From G942493375 sp942493375 (GTDB lineage: Bacteria; Armatimonadota; UBA5829), in assembly GCA_942493375.1 (NCBI GenBank), contig OW818698.1, forward strand, positions 4,464,001 to 4,528,000: 64,000 nucleotides of DNA, given 5' to 3'. The stretch's first letter is position 1. Each line of letters opens with the position of its first letter. Shown here in pieces: positions 1-10,149 of the stretch. The translations under genes were made by a program, and so were the position numbers. The notes under the pieces were generated by a model. That model searched no databases and had not been told where the DNA came from. It was given only the letters and a program-made list of their open reading frames with translations.

Positions 1-2
1 AT

Positions 3-332
3 GATGCTGAGTTTATCCCTTATTGGAACAAACAGCAACCGGTTACGGTGTTATCATACGATCCCAAACCTCCTGAGTATTCACTTTCCGCACCGGTTGT
101 GATAAGCGTGTATAATTGTTCAGGTAAAAAGGCATTGATAGTGGTTGCTAATACCAGTGAAGTAAAGATTCACGCTGCTATTAATATCGATTCTAAAACT
201 CTGGGGTTCACGAAGCCAATACGAGTTCGGGATGCATATAATCCTGACATTGATCTTCTAAAGAGTAATAACGTTGAAGTGGACATTCCGGAATTGGATT
301 TTCGATTGCTGCTTGTAGATTTGGTTGATTGA
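3..332 (+). CDS. C-terminal fragment of a DUF6067-type secreted glycosidase-like protein
   Basis: The reading frame is open from the window edge in frame 3 and ends at a stop at 330-332. It encodes about 109 residues that align, nearly residue for residue, with the C-termini of the two complete proteins that follow. Shared blocks are DAEFIPYWN, EYSLSAPV, VVANTSEVKIHAA, LGFTKPIRVRDAY and a final LLLVD. This part is probably the small beta-sandwich that closes the family after its TIM-barrel-like domain. The fragment shows that the tandem array extends upstream of the window, so there are at least three head-to-tail copies. The coding assignment is secure from the paralogue match. The full length and domain order of this copy cannot be seen. 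Confidence 0.85.
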   Translation, partial: DAEFIPYWNKQQPVTVLSYDPKPPEYSLSAPVVISVYNCSGKKALIVVANTSEVKIHAAINIDSKTLGFTKPIRVRDAYNPDIDLLKSNNVEVDIPELDFRLLLVDLVD

Positions 333-403
333 CAGTACATATGGAGGAGTTTCGGAAGTGCTCCTCCTGGATTCAGATTGGCATACTTTGAAAGTGGGAT
401 TTT

Positions 404-3400
404 ATGACCAGATTAAAGGTTTATATTGTAGTTATTCTCGGACTCATGTTGTTTATATCAGGAGCCTGTATGGCAGCTGACAAATCACTTGTTTTTCAAT
501 ATGACTTTAGCAAGTCCGGCAGTATTGTTGGTGGGACAGTGAAGGACTTGTCGGGAAATGGCAATGATGGATTGATTCAAGGAGATGTTCATTCAATCGA
601 TGATGCTAACGGAAAAGTGGCATTCTTCGATGGAACCACTGGTTTTATAAAGATCCCAAGTCTCTCTTCCTGGGATATGAAGCGTTCGGTGACTATCTCA
701 TCTGTTGTTAAGTTCATTGATGATGGCAAGGCAATGGGACTCAACGAAGCCCACGATATGATCATAGCCAAGGACGGCTATTTCATACTCGGTGCCTGGC
801 CGGCCGGTGGTGGGGGTCAGCGGATGTTTTACTTCAATACATTCGATGGCAAGAGTTGGTACCCTGGCAATACAACATTCCAGATAGTGCGTCCTGAGAC
901 ATGGATGCAGCTGGATGTCCGCGTCACTCTCCTTGATAAAAAACAGGGCAAGTATCTGGGTGAGTTTTTCGTGAATGGTAATAAAGTGGCGGAGACAGCT
1001 TTTATTAGTCTGTTTGGTGCACCTAATGACAATCCTGTATGTGTGGGTTATGGATTCGGTGGCGGACCATGGCTGATGCATGGCAGCATGGCCTCCATAA
1101 GCCTGCATAACCGTGCGTTATCAGACCGAGAAATTATTCAATCTGCAATGGCAAATCCTTATATCAAGGAAAAGCCACAGGAAAAGCTGGATGTAACACT
1201 TCAGTTCTCTCCAAAAAGAGGTATCGGAACTGTTAAGGTAAATGGGTCATATATTGGCGATATGAGCCATGCAAAATGCACTCTATTGGTTGAACAGATA
1301 AATGCTTCCGGTTCCCGAAAACTGGTAACCAAAGGAAGCATACTGGCTTTCAAAAATGACCAGGGATCAACAAATTTCAACACTGCTAAACTTCCTCCTG
1401 GTAACTACGAAGTCAATGTCACCTGCAAAACTCCGGACAACAGAACATTTACAGAGACTATTCCCTGGGAAAAACCGGATGTCAGTAATTGGAGGAATGC
1501 CAGGGCTGGAGTATCGGACCAGGTGCTGTCTCCGTGGACTCCTCTGGTCGTTAGACAAGATACCAAAAATCTACAGGTTTCCTGCTGGGGAAGAGAATAC
1601 AGCTTTAGTGGAAATGGTCTTGCAAGCGGAATTGTTACCCGGGATGAGCAGGTGTTATCCAACCCTATTGAAATATCTGCGGTAGTTAATGGTAAGTCTG
1701 TGAAGTGGAAGAAATTGGCTGCATCGGTGACATCATCAACGCCTGCTAAGATCAAGTTCAAAGGTGGATCAAAATCCGATGGAATCCAATTGAGTGTTAA
1801 CTCATATATGGAGTATGACGGATTGGTTGTATCGAAATTTACCATTACTGCAGATAAGTCAGCAAAGATTGGTAAATGCTCACTGAATATCTCCATCGAT
1901 TCGAAAAACGCCAAGTTCTTATCGTATCTGTATCCTGGTATGGGGTCATACAGAGGTGGGCTTGATAGAGCGCCAAAGTCGATGGTATTTCCATACTATA
2001 TGTGGATTGGGGATGAAGACCGGGGGATGTGCTGGTTTTCTGAACGTGATATGTCCAAACACCTGGCAGATCCCAAAAAAGCGGTTGAGATTCAGACTGG
2101 GACTGACAGTGTTGTTATCAAGATCAATTTATTGGACAAGGCAATTGTTCTGGACAAGCCTTTGACGTTCACAGTCGGTTTCCAGGCTACACCAATGAAA
2201 CCGCTCCCTGAAAAATGGCGCAGTTTTATTCAGGATAATGTAGCATTGGTGTGGACAACCAACACCATGAATAAGCATTTTGGATATCCGGAAGCTCTTA
2301 ACCCGGATACATTCAAGGCGGAAGTCAAGAGAGTTCACGAAGCAAATAGGCTTTTTGTTCCCTACATTGGCCTGCAGATGTTATCCAGCAATACTGTAGA
2401 ATACAAGTATTTTGGAGATGAATGGTGGAGTGGGATTAAGGACAATACCTCTGCTGATGTAATATCCTTTTTACCTCCTGCAGCAATATACAGTGTCTGT
2501 CCGGCGGCGCACGATTGGATCGATGTAGAGACCTATCATATAAAGCAGCTTGTTGAGACTTACAATATGGATGGTCTTTACCACGATTTCAGCTGGCCGA
2601 TATTCTGCCGCAACACCAAGCATGGTTGCCCTCCGGAGGGTGGTTATCCTATCCTGGCAATGCGGGAGCTCTACAGACGGACTTACACCATATTGAAATC
2701 TCAACCACGCAGGACATTCGATGCCTCACACACTGGATGGGCATTGGTCTGCGCTCCGGTCTGTTCATTCACTGATGCAACTCTTAACGGAGAAGAGATC
2801 GGGTTGTCCAGAGGAAGTGGCAACTACTATAAGTCATTCTGGTCTGCTGATGCTGCTGTTCAGGCAAACTTTGATGGATTCCTGACTGATTATATGGGCC
2901 GTCAGTTCGGTCCTATACCTGTTTTCTGGCGTGCACCGGAAGGCAATCCGGAATATAACAAGCCTAAATACGAACAGCGAATGCTATCGATATTGCTGCT
3001 TCACGATGTTCTGACTTCCTGGGGATACTGGCAGGACGGATACGGCAGGATGTGGAAAGTGTTGAGTGACTTCGGGATCGACGATGCTGAATTTATTTCC
3101 TATTGGAACAAGCAGAAACCGGTCACAGTCTCTTCATTCGAACCCAAGCTAACTGAGTATTCACTTTCTGCACCGGTCATGGTGAGTGTGTATAATCGTT
3201 CGGGCAACAAAACCCTGGTTGTAGTTGCTAACACCAGTGAAGTAAGGATACACGCGGCTATTAGTATCGATGCCAAGGCTCTGGGATTTACGAAGCCGAT
3301 ACGGGTACGGGATGCATATAATCCTGACGCTGATTTATTGAATGGCAGCACGGTTGAAATGGATATTCCGGAACTTGAATATAAGCTTTTACTTGTAGAT

Positions 3401-3415
3401 TCAATACAACAATAA
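404..3415 (+). CDS. Secreted LamG + DUF6067/GH123_N-like glycosidase-like protein
   Basis: This 1003-residue protein starts with a Sec signal peptide (residues 1-24, ending GACMA/AD). Residues 27-250 form a LamG/concanavalin A-like domain, with DLSGNGNDG and FDGTTGFIKIP near its start. The central part carries IGDEDRGMCWFSE near residue 535, the hallmark of DUF6067/GH123 N-terminal proteins. A TIM-barrel-like segment follows with DGLYHDFSWP near 725, a CRNTKHGC block and HTGW near 776. A small beta-rich tail closes the protein. Known DUF6067 proteins are glycoside-hydrolase-like, but the substrate here is unknown. The signal peptide and lectin-type module suggest extracellular glycan binding and cleavage. 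It sits 19 bases upstream of a close paralogue and probably shares its transcript. No strong ribosome-binding site precedes the ATG, but the signal peptide fixes the start. Confidence 0.85.
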   Translation: MTRLKVYIVVILGLMLFISGACMAADKSLVFQYDFSKSGSIVGGTVKDLSGNGNDGLIQGDVHSIDDANGKVAFFDGTTGFIKIPSLSSWDMKRSVTISSVVKFIDDGKAMGLNEAHDMIIAKDGYFILGAWPAGGGGQRMFYFNTFDGKSWYPGNTTFQIVRPETWMQLDVRVTLLDKKQGKYLGEFFVNGNKVAETAFISLFGAPNDNPVCVGYGFGGGPWLMHGSMASISLHNRALSDREIIQSAMANPYIKEKPQEKLDVTLQFSPKRGIGTVKVNGSYIGDMSHAKCTLLVEQINASGSRKLVTKGSILAFKNDQGSTNFNTAKLPPGNYEVNVTCKTPDNRTFTETIPWEKPDVSNWRNARAGVSDQVLSPWTPLVVRQDTKNLQVSCWGREYSFSGNGLASGIVTRDEQVLSNPIEISAVVNGKSVKWKKLAASVTSSTPAKIKFKGGSKSDGIQLSVNSYMEYDGLVVSKFTITADKSAKIGKCSLNISIDSKNAKFLSYLYPGMGSYRGGLDRAPKSMVFPYYMWIGDEDRGMCWFSERDMSKHLADPKKAVEIQTGTDSVVIKINLLDKAIVLDKPLTFTVGFQATPMKPLPEKWRSFIQDNVALVWTTNTMNKHFGYPEALNPDTFKAEVKRVHEANRLFVPYIGLQMLSSNTVEYKYFGDEWWSGIKDNTSADVISFLPPAAIYSVCPAAHDWIDVETYHIKQLVETYNMDGLYHDFSWPIFCRNTKHGCPPEGGYPILAMRELYRRTYTILKSQPRRTFDASHTGWALVCAPVCSFTDATLNGEEIGLSRGSGNYYKSFWSADAAVQANFDGFLTDYMGRQFGPIPVFWRAPEGNPEYNKPKYEQRMLSILLLHDVLTSWGYWQDGYGRMWKVLSDFGIDDAEFISYWNKQKPVTVSSFEPKLTEYSLSAPVMVSVYNRSGNKTLVVVANTSEVRIHAAISIDAKALGFTKPIRVRDAYNPDADLLNGSTVEMDIPELEYKLLLVDSIQQ

Positions 3416-3434
3416 TTATAGAAAGAGTGTATTA

Positions 3435-6400
3435 ATGATTAGACTCAACGTTCTTATAGTGATTCTTCTTACCTTTATTTTTGGTATCTGCGGGATTGGT
3501 TTTGCAGCCGATAATGCGCTTGTTTTTAAATATGACTTCAACAAACCTGATAGTATAACCCAGGGAACCGTGAATGATGCATCCGGCAATGGTCATAAAG
3601 GGATCATACAGGGAGATGTCCATATTGTTGATGGCGAACATGGGAAAGTAGCTTTCTTTGATGGTACCAGCGGATATATAAAGATCCCTAGTCTTTCATC
3701 ATGGGATATGAAGCACTCGGTGACTATTTCATCCGTTGTTAAGTTTGTGGATGACGGGAAATCGTGGGGACAGAATGAAGCCCACGATATGATCATTACC
3801 AAGGAAAACTACTTTGTTCTTGGAGCATGGCCTGGTGGATTAGCTGGTCAGCGGATGTTTTACTTCAACACATTTGATGGCAGTACCTGGACACAAGGGA
3901 GTACAACGTTCTATGATGTGCATCCTGAGACTTGGATTCAACTGGACGTGCGCATTACGCTGCTGGATAAATCTCAGAGTAAATACCTGAGTGAATATTA
4001 TGTAAATGGAGTAAAAGTGACAGAGACTCCATTTGTTAATTCGTTCAGCAAATCCAACGACATCCCTGTCTATATAGGATATGGATTTGGGGATAACTGC
4101 TGGCTGATGCACGGCCGTATGGCTTCGATAAGTCTGTATAACCGGGCTCTTTCGGAGAGGGAGATTATAGAATCTGCACAAGCAAACCCATATGTGGATA
4201 AGAAGCCTGAGATGAAGTTGCTGACATCCCTTAAAATCTCACCTAAAAGGGGGACTGGGATTGTTGAAATAAATGGATCGAACATAGGAGATATAAGCAA
4301 AGCAAAGTGCAGCTATCTTATGGAATTGGTCGCCGATAATGGTTCCCGTAAACTCATTACTAAAGGCAGCTTTGCATCTATTGTGAATGACAAAGGATCT
4401 ACCAAGTTCAATGTGTCGAAGCTCTCACCAGGTAAATATGAAATCAAAGTCACCTGTGTTATGGCGGATAATAAAACATACACAGAGATTATTCCCCTCG
4501 AAAAACCTGATCTGGAAGTCTGGCGAACAGCTCGGGCTGGTGTTTCTGACAAAGTTATCGCCCCCTGGACTCCGCTGGTTGTAGATAATTCAAAAAAGAG
4601 CCTGCAGGTTTCTTGTTGGGGAAGACAATACAGCTTTGATGGAAATGGTCTGGCGGGAGATATAACGACGCGTGATGAGCATATACTTTCACAGTCTATT
4701 GAATTATCTGCAGTGGTCAATGGTAAACCGGTGGAGTGGAAGAATAATGCAACATCTGTATCTTCCTCTACACCTGCGAAGATAATGTTTAAGGGTGGCG
4801 CCAAGGCTGACGGTTTGCGGATGAGCGTTGACTCGTATATGGAATTTGATGGGCTGGTTGTTTCGAAGTTTACTATTACTGCAGACAAATCAGCTAAAGT
4901 CGGGCAATGTATGCTTAAGATTCCTATCCGGTCTGACTATGCAAAATACATGTCCTATCTGCTCCCCGGATGGGGTTCGTACAGGGGAAAAGTGAGTAAT
5001 GCTCCAAAATCGATAGTGTTCCCTTACTACATGTGGATCGGGGACGAAGACAGGGGGATGTGCTGGTTTTCTGAGCGTGATATTTCCGGATTACTTTCTG
5101 ATCCCAAGAAAGCAGTGGAGATAAAGACGGATAAAAGCGGTGCAGTCATTTGTATCAATTTGTTGGACAAAGCCGTAAGTCTGAACAAACCGCTTACATT
5201 TACTGTGGGATTCCAGGCAACTCCAATGAGGCCGCTTCCTGAGAAATGGCGTACAATTGCGCGGAACGATATTAGTCTTGTTTGGACCTGGAAAGATACA
5301 CCCAAATATTTCGGTTATGCTGAACCTGCACATCCGGATACCTACCGGGCTGACGTAAAGAGAGCACAGGATGCAGGTAAGATGTATGTTCCGTATATTC
5401 TTCTGCAGGCATTATCAAGCAGCACTGCGGAATATAAGTATTTCGGAGATGAATGGTGGTCGGGAGTCAAAGACAATACATCAGCCGATATTCTGTCGTT
5501 TGATCCTCCATCGCCGGTATATACTATGTGCCCTGCTGCGAATGATTGGATTAATGTTGTAACCTACCGAATTCAGAAATTTGTTGAGGAATATAAGGTC
5601 AATGGTTTGTATCACGACTTCAGCAGCCTGGTTTTCTGCCGTAACACTGAGCATGGCTGTCCGAAAGAGGGTGGGTATCCGATTCTGGCTGCACGGGAAT
5701 TATATCGTCGTTCTCAAACAATCCTGAAAAGCCAACCACGCAAATCGTTCGAAATAGCTCACACCGGATGGACTCTGGCTTGTGCTCCAGTTAGTTCATT
5801 TATGGATGCAATATTGTCCGGAGAAGAGATCAGTCTAGCCAGAGGTAAGGGTAACTACTACAAATCTTTCTGGTCACCTGATGCAAATGCTAAACCTTCG
5901 GCTGATGGTTTCCTGGCAGACTATATGGGTCGGCAGTTCGGTACTATTCCAATTTATTTCCGAGCTCCTGAAGGCGATCCCGAGTATAAGAAACCTCATT
6001 ATGAACAGCAAATGCTCGCTATCCTGCTTCTGCATGATGTTGTAAACGCCTGGGGATACTGGCAGGATGGTTATGAGAAGATGTGGGTGGTCCTGGATGC
6101 TTTTGGCATAGGTGATGCAGAGTTTATACCATATTGGAAAACTCAATCACCTGTGAAAGTGTCTTCATTTGATCCCAAACCAGCTGAGTATGCCCTTTCG
6201 GCACCAGTCCTGGTGAGTGTTTATAATCGTCCGGGTAATAAAGCTTTGGTGGTTGTTGCTAACACCAGTGAAGTGAAGATCCATGCAGCTGTGAATATAG
6301 ACAGTAAAGCCCTGGGATTCACGAAGCCAATAAGAGTCCGCGATGCATATAAACCGGATGCTGATCTATTGAAAGGCAGTACTGCTGAAGTAGATATACC

Positions 6401-6443
6401 TGCACTTGAATATAGATTATTGCTTGTAGACGAACTGAAGTAA
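3435..6443 (+). CDS. Secreted LamG + DUF6067/GH123_N-like protein, tandem paralogue
   Basis: This 1002-residue protein has the same architecture as its upstream neighbour. It has a signal peptide (residues 1-24, ICGIGFA/AD), LamG at about 27-250, the IGDEDRGMCWFSE motif in the middle, and VNGLYHDFSSLVFC with CRNTEHGC in the barrel part. The C-terminal beta sandwich ends in LLLVD. Most positions are identical between the two by eye, with clear divergence in the 255-340 linker region. That pattern fits an old duplication under selection rather than a recent copy. A GAAAGAG purine run lies about ten bases upstream of the ATG. The gene is followed 18 bases later by a GH130 gene in the same direction, so the array and the GH130 enzyme are probably co-transcribed. 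Confidence 0.85.
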   Translation: MIRLNVLIVILLTFIFGICGIGFAADNALVFKYDFNKPDSITQGTVNDASGNGHKGIIQGDVHIVDGEHGKVAFFDGTSGYIKIPSLSSWDMKHSVTISSVVKFVDDGKSWGQNEAHDMIITKENYFVLGAWPGGLAGQRMFYFNTFDGSTWTQGSTTFYDVHPETWIQLDVRITLLDKSQSKYLSEYYVNGVKVTETPFVNSFSKSNDIPVYIGYGFGDNCWLMHGRMASISLYNRALSEREIIESAQANPYVDKKPEMKLLTSLKISPKRGTGIVEINGSNIGDISKAKCSYLMELVADNGSRKLITKGSFASIVNDKGSTKFNVSKLSPGKYEIKVTCVMADNKTYTEIIPLEKPDLEVWRTARAGVSDKVIAPWTPLVVDNSKKSLQVSCWGRQYSFDGNGLAGDITTRDEHILSQSIELSAVVNGKPVEWKNNATSVSSSTPAKIMFKGGAKADGLRMSVDSYMEFDGLVVSKFTITADKSAKVGQCMLKIPIRSDYAKYMSYLLPGWGSYRGKVSNAPKSIVFPYYMWIGDEDRGMCWFSERDISGLLSDPKKAVEIKTDKSGAVICINLLDKAVSLNKPLTFTVGFQATPMRPLPEKWRTIARNDISLVWTWKDTPKYFGYAEPAHPDTYRADVKRAQDAGKMYVPYILLQALSSSTAEYKYFGDEWWSGVKDNTSADILSFDPPSPVYTMCPAANDWINVVTYRIQKFVEEYKVNGLYHDFSSLVFCRNTEHGCPKEGGYPILAARELYRRSQTILKSQPRKSFEIAHTGWTLACAPVSSFMDAILSGEEISLARGKGNYYKSFWSPDANAKPSADGFLADYMGRQFGTIPIYFRAPEGDPEYKKPHYEQQMLAILLLHDVVNAWGYWQDGYEKMWVVLDAFGIGDAEFIPYWKTQSPVKVSSFDPKPAEYALSAPVLVSVYNRPGNKALVVVANTSEVKIHAAVNIDSKALGFTKPIRVRDAYKPDADLLKGSTAEVDIPALEYRLLLVDELK

Positions 6444-6461
6444 TTGTGGAGTAGTAGACAT

Positions 6462-7493
6462 ATGGAACTGAAAAGGTTTGAAAATAATCCTATTCTTTCA
6501 CCGAATCCGGATAATGCGTGGGAGAACTTTGCAGCTACAAATCCTGGTGCCTGGTATGATGAGAAAGAGGGCAAGGTTTACCTTCTTTACAGGGCTGCCG
6601 GGGATGATTTTGAGCATGTGATCAGGCTGGGGTTGGCTGTCAGTGAAGATGGTTACAACTTTACACGGGTCTCAGACGAACCGGCATTCAGTGTCAGTGA
6701 AGATGGATGGGATGCCGGATGTGTCGAAGATCCGCGTGTAGTCAAAATGGGAGACTGGTATTATGTGACATATGCTGCCAGGATCTTCCCTCCTGGTCAG
6801 TATTGGGCTAACAACAACCAGTTCCTGATACCTGAAGATATCCCCGAGGAAGCTCCTTATGCAGTCCGAACAGCTGCCACTATCAGTGGATTGGCGATGA
6901 CTAAGGACTTCAAGAAGTGGATCAGGTGCGGCAGGATTACATCACCTGTAACCGATGACCGGGATGTTGCCCTCTTTCCAAGAAAAATAAACGATAAGTT
7001 TTATATGATCCACAGGCCCGGGAATGCTTTGAGACCTGAGGATATGCTGGATAAGCACTGCATTAAGCTGGCTTGCTCAGATGATTTGCTGGATTGGAAA
7101 GAGAGCCAGGCGCTCATTAAGCCGCACTTCGACTGGGAAGGCGGGAAAGTAGGGGCCAACTGCCCTCCGATCGAGACTCCTTACGGATGGCTGCTGCTGT
7201 TTCACGGCGTTACCAGAGAGGATCAATATTACAGGTTGGGTGCTGTGCTGCTGGATATAGACAATCCACGTATTATCACTCATCGGACACCTGGTTATAT
7301 ATTTGAACCACGGGAATGGTATGAAATCGAAGGACCCTATAACGGGGTATGTTTCCCCTGCGGTTCCATAGTAAAAGACAACAAGCTCTTTGTCTACTAT
7401 GGTGGCGGAGATAAATACACTGGTCTTGCTACTTGCGAAATGAGCGAGATCCTGGACTACCTGAAGAGCAATCCCTGGACGGCGGGGGGGTAG
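6462..7493 (+). CDS. GH130-family beta-mannoside phosphorylase/hydrolase-like enzyme
   Basis: The 343-residue product has no signal peptide and is expected in the cytoplasm. It shows the five-bladed propeller motifs of GH130: NPIL near the N-terminus, GCVEDPRVV, DDRDVALFPRKI, a GGxKxGANCPPIET-type block, FHGV, and VYYGGGD near the end. GH130 members phosphorolyse or hydrolyse beta-1,2- or beta-1,4-mannosides, and exact specificity cannot be read here. The ATG at 6462 is preferred because GTGGAG lies ten bases upstream; a TTG at 6444 would add six residues. The position just after the secreted DUF6067 proteins suggests that it processes their oligosaccharide products. A repeat-like hairpin follows the stop. 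Confidence 0.88.
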   Translation: MELKRFENNPILSPNPDNAWENFAATNPGAWYDEKEGKVYLLYRAAGDDFEHVIRLGLAVSEDGYNFTRVSDEPAFSVSEDGWDAGCVEDPRVVKMGDWYYVTYAARIFPPGQYWANNNQFLIPEDIPEEAPYAVRTAATISGLAMTKDFKKWIRCGRITSPVTDDRDVALFPRKINDKFYMIHRPGNALRPEDMLDKHCIKLACSDDLLDWKESQALIKPHFDWEGGKVGANCPPIETPYGWLLLFHGVTREDQYYRLGAVLLDIDNPRIITHRTPGYIFEPREWYEIEGPYNGVCFPCGSIVKDNKLFVYYGGGDKYTGLATCEMSEILDYLKSNPWTAGG

Positions 7494-7495
7494 AT

Positions 7496-7623
7496 AACAG
7501 TTCAGTAATATTGGAGCAATGTCATCCTGAGGAGCAGTGCTCTTTGTTTCGGGACTTCCGGGTTGGATGTTCGGTTTGTTGGTTACTCCAACACTAGCAT
7601 GGCCAACCCTCAAGTCCCGAAAC
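7496..7623. repeat. Family-1 palindromic repeat (variant copy)
   Basis: The element begins with AACAGTTCAGTAATATTGG and GTCATCCTGAGG, which match other copies near 14957 and 42128. It then forms a long hairpin. A 12-nt arm at 7546-7557 pairs perfectly with 7612-7623, and after a two-base mismatch a further seven bases pair (7560-7566 with 7603-7609). It lies between two co-directional genes and could act as a partial terminator, but no T-tract follows. Confidence 0.6.
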
Positions 7624-7678
7624 ACCTGTAAAAATGAACTCTTATAAATCGTACTGTATATCATAGGTGAGTATTGTA

Positions 7679-9988
7679 ATGCATACTGAAATTGAGGTTG
7701 GAACAATGGCAGACAAGTCTCAAGATACGCGTTTTAAAAAAATGAGTGATTTTGTATCGCAGGAGCACTTTCGTTACCATCATCTGGATGGTTTAAAGCC
7801 AAATGACAATGAGTTTACTATAATAACCGGAATGAATCTAATCATTGACGCCCCACGCACGCCTCTTATTGAGCAGACAATTGCAAACTTCGTTGAGTTT
7901 TGTGAGAAGTGTATGGATGTAAAGCTGGTTGTTTCATACGGCAAGCAGACATCAGGTGCTCTGCAGTTCCGTTTGAAAGGTATCTTCGAAGAGCCCTATG
8001 ATGTGCTTGATCCGGCTGGTGAGACGTTCACATATACCATTTCATCAGAGGGAATTGTCCTGGAAGCTGCACATGAACGCGGATTGTTGCATGGTTCACA
8101 TTATTTAGAGCGTTTAATGGCTGACCGGGGAGCACCGTTCCTTGCATTTGGGACAAAGACCCGGTCTCCGCGTTTTATACCTCGAATCACCCATCCGATG
8201 GCTGTTGAACCTGTTCAGCGTGAAGCCAATCTATCGATGCTGTCGCATTTTGGGACTAACGGGATTACTGTCGGTGTTGACCTCTGGAAATGCAGTCAGA
8301 ACAGTATCATCAAGGAGTTCAACAGTCCGGACTACGAACAGACTATTGAACACTTGAATAGAGAGATAGCACTCTACCAGAAGCACGGTTTCGATTCTTA
8401 TCTGTGCGTCCACAACTCTCCGATGGCTGAAGATCATCCGGCTTTCATAGCAGATCCAAACCGCAGAGGCGCACCTTATCGTGTGTTTGATGACTTGAAG
8501 ACTCAGTATGTTTTGTGCAGTTCCAATCCTGAAGTACTTGCTTGCCAGGAAGAAGCTATGGAGAGTCTGTACCGGTCTCTACCAGGTGCTGCCGGGACTC
8601 TGCTTCTGGTTGGTGGCGAAGGGTATATGCACTGTTATTCCCGTCCATATGGAAAGTTTGAGGGCTATTCCAGCTGTCCTCACTGCCAGGACAAAGCTCC
8701 ATCCGGAGAGGTTGCAAACCTGGTAAATCGCCTCGCAGCTGCAGTGAAGCGTACCGGGCAGCAGAAGCCGTTCTTCGCCTGGCCATACAGTGCATTCACA
8801 TGGTCCGGATCGAATGACCGTGCACAGATTGAATGGATGAGTCACCTCAGCGATGATGTGCTCATTCACGCCAATTTCGATACAGGCAGCGAAGATAAGC
8901 AAAACAAAGCCGGTGTGTTTTTGTATGACTACAATATCAAGTCCATAGGACCTTCAGATACTTTCAAAGCTCAGGCAGATAAGTCTGCAGAGATGGGAAA
9001 GAGGATCTATACAAAAATTGAGAGCAACTGCACGCCATCTGTCCATTTTGATGCATATATTCCAGTGCACTTCCGCTGGCATCAGCGCTTCCAGGAAATG
9101 GCTAAAGTAGGAGTTTCCGGGTATCAAAACCAGTGGGCGTTTTATGGTCCTAATGGGACTCCCCCTGAGGAGATGCAGTACCATTCCATATGGAATCCTG
9201 AAATAAGCGCTGAGGATCTGCTGACTAATGTTGCATTGCGGGATTTTGGTATATCGAAAGAATCAGCTGCTCAGGCAGTCGAAGCGTGGCGAGTTCTCAG
9301 CAATGCGTGGGATGATTTCCCGTATTCTGCATTCACAAATGGAGAGCGCGAATTCTATATGCGGGGACCGCTGCACTATGGTCCTGCACATCCACTTATC
9401 TTCAATACACAGCACCGTTACTGGCTGTCACGGAAGTTTTACGGGCTATCAGGGGACCTTGTAGGATTGGCAACACCTGAGGAACTGGAAGTGTTGATGA
9501 GGGATGCCAAACCTCGTTATGTCAGCGAATTGTTGATGACGCTACCTTACGGGATTCCGCGATATCTTGAATTACTGACATCATGCAGTAAAGCCTGGGC
9601 AAAGGGTGTTGCAATGTTGAAACAGGCTATCGGGGATTCTCCATCAGAGCGGGCTCAAATGGAACTCGATATCTGCGAAACTCTGGAGATCCACTTTGTG
9701 ACAATGGAGAATGTTGTGCGGTTCTATGATGCCCGTGATCGGTTGGGCAGAATAGCAATGGACCTGCCTGCATTCCAGGAGACAATGGAAGAACTATATA
9801 GCTTACTCCGCGCAGAAATAGCCAACGCAGAACGCAGTTTGCCTATATTGGCACGGGATTTCCGTATCGCGACATATGATACTGATATGGTATTGGAAAA
9901 ACTCCGCCAGTGCCACTATGTGCTGGAAGACGAACTTCCGATCTTCGATAACACCACCCGTTTCCATATCTGGAACGATTTTTTGTGA
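7679..9988 (+). CDS. Cytoplasmic glycoside hydrolase-like protein (GH20/GH67-like fold)
   Basis: The protein has about 769 residues and no signal peptide. The N-terminal 150 residues end in GLLHGSHYLERLM. They resemble the small alpha/beta domain that precedes the catalytic barrel in hexosaminidases (GH20) and alpha-glucuronidases (GH67). A likely TIM barrel follows, with RFIPRITHPM, an FGTNGITVGVDLW strand-helix unit and LLVGGEGYMHCYSRPYG, whose GGEG may hold catalytic acid(s). CSSCPHC-like cysteines lie nearby, and an alpha-helical C-terminal domain closes the protein. I cannot assign a specific family. ATG 7679 is chosen because AGGTGA lies eight bases upstream; GTG 7667 and ATG 7706 are alternatives. 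Following GH130, it probably cleaves imported oligosaccharides. Confidence 0.65.
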   Translation: MHTEIEVGTMADKSQDTRFKKMSDFVSQEHFRYHHLDGLKPNDNEFTIITGMNLIIDAPRTPLIEQTIANFVEFCEKCMDVKLVVSYGKQTSGALQFRLKGIFEEPYDVLDPAGETFTYTISSEGIVLEAAHERGLLHGSHYLERLMADRGAPFLAFGTKTRSPRFIPRITHPMAVEPVQREANLSMLSHFGTNGITVGVDLWKCSQNSIIKEFNSPDYEQTIEHLNREIALYQKHGFDSYLCVHNSPMAEDHPAFIADPNRRGAPYRVFDDLKTQYVLCSSNPEVLACQEEAMESLYRSLPGAAGTLLLVGGEGYMHCYSRPYGKFEGYSSCPHCQDKAPSGEVANLVNRLAAAVKRTGQQKPFFAWPYSAFTWSGSNDRAQIEWMSHLSDDVLIHANFDTGSEDKQNKAGVFLYDYNIKSIGPSDTFKAQADKSAEMGKRIYTKIESNCTPSVHFDAYIPVHFRWHQRFQEMAKVGVSGYQNQWAFYGPNGTPPEEMQYHSIWNPEISAEDLLTNVALRDFGISKESAAQAVEAWRVLSNAWDDFPYSAFTNGEREFYMRGPLHYGPAHPLIFNTQHRYWLSRKFYGLSGDLVGLATPEELEVLMRDAKPRYVSELLMTLPYGIPRYLELLTSCSKAWAKGVAMLKQAIGDSPSERAQMELDICETLEIHFVTMENVVRFYDARDRLGRIAMDLPAFQETMEELYSLLRAEIANAERSLPILARDFRIATYDTDMVLEKLRQCHYVLEDELPIFDNTTRFHIWNDFL

Positions 9989-10020
9989 CATAAGAACCGT
10001 GTGATTAGTTGATAAACCAG

Positions 10021-10051
10021 CCTGGTCCCGTTATGCAAATTCGGGGCCAGG
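10021..10051 (+). terminator. Hairpin after the hydrolase gene, possible terminator
   Basis: CCTGGTCCCG at 10021-10030 pairs with CGGGGCCAGG at 10042-10051 (one G-T pair) around an 11-base loop, 33 bases after the stop codon. The following TGTTATTCT is only weakly T-rich. This is a plausible but imperfect intrinsic terminator. Confidence 0.45.
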
Positions 10052-10149
10052 TGTTATTCTGGTATAGGTTAAATTTGTTGTGATTCGTTACTTCTACTCG
10101 CATCACGCGTTATAAATATATATCGAAGGGTAATTTTACAAGGAAAAAC

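Noticed and set aside
4313..4888. A 191-codon minus-strand open frame inside the second DUF6067-type gene
   Set aside because: A matching antisense frame occurs in the first paralogue (1405-1914), as expected from shared codon use rather than a real gene.
7077..7706. A 209-codon minus-strand open frame over the end of the GH130 gene
   Set aside because: It is antisense to a conserved GH130 C-terminus and runs through a repeat. No ribosome-binding site or domain supports it.
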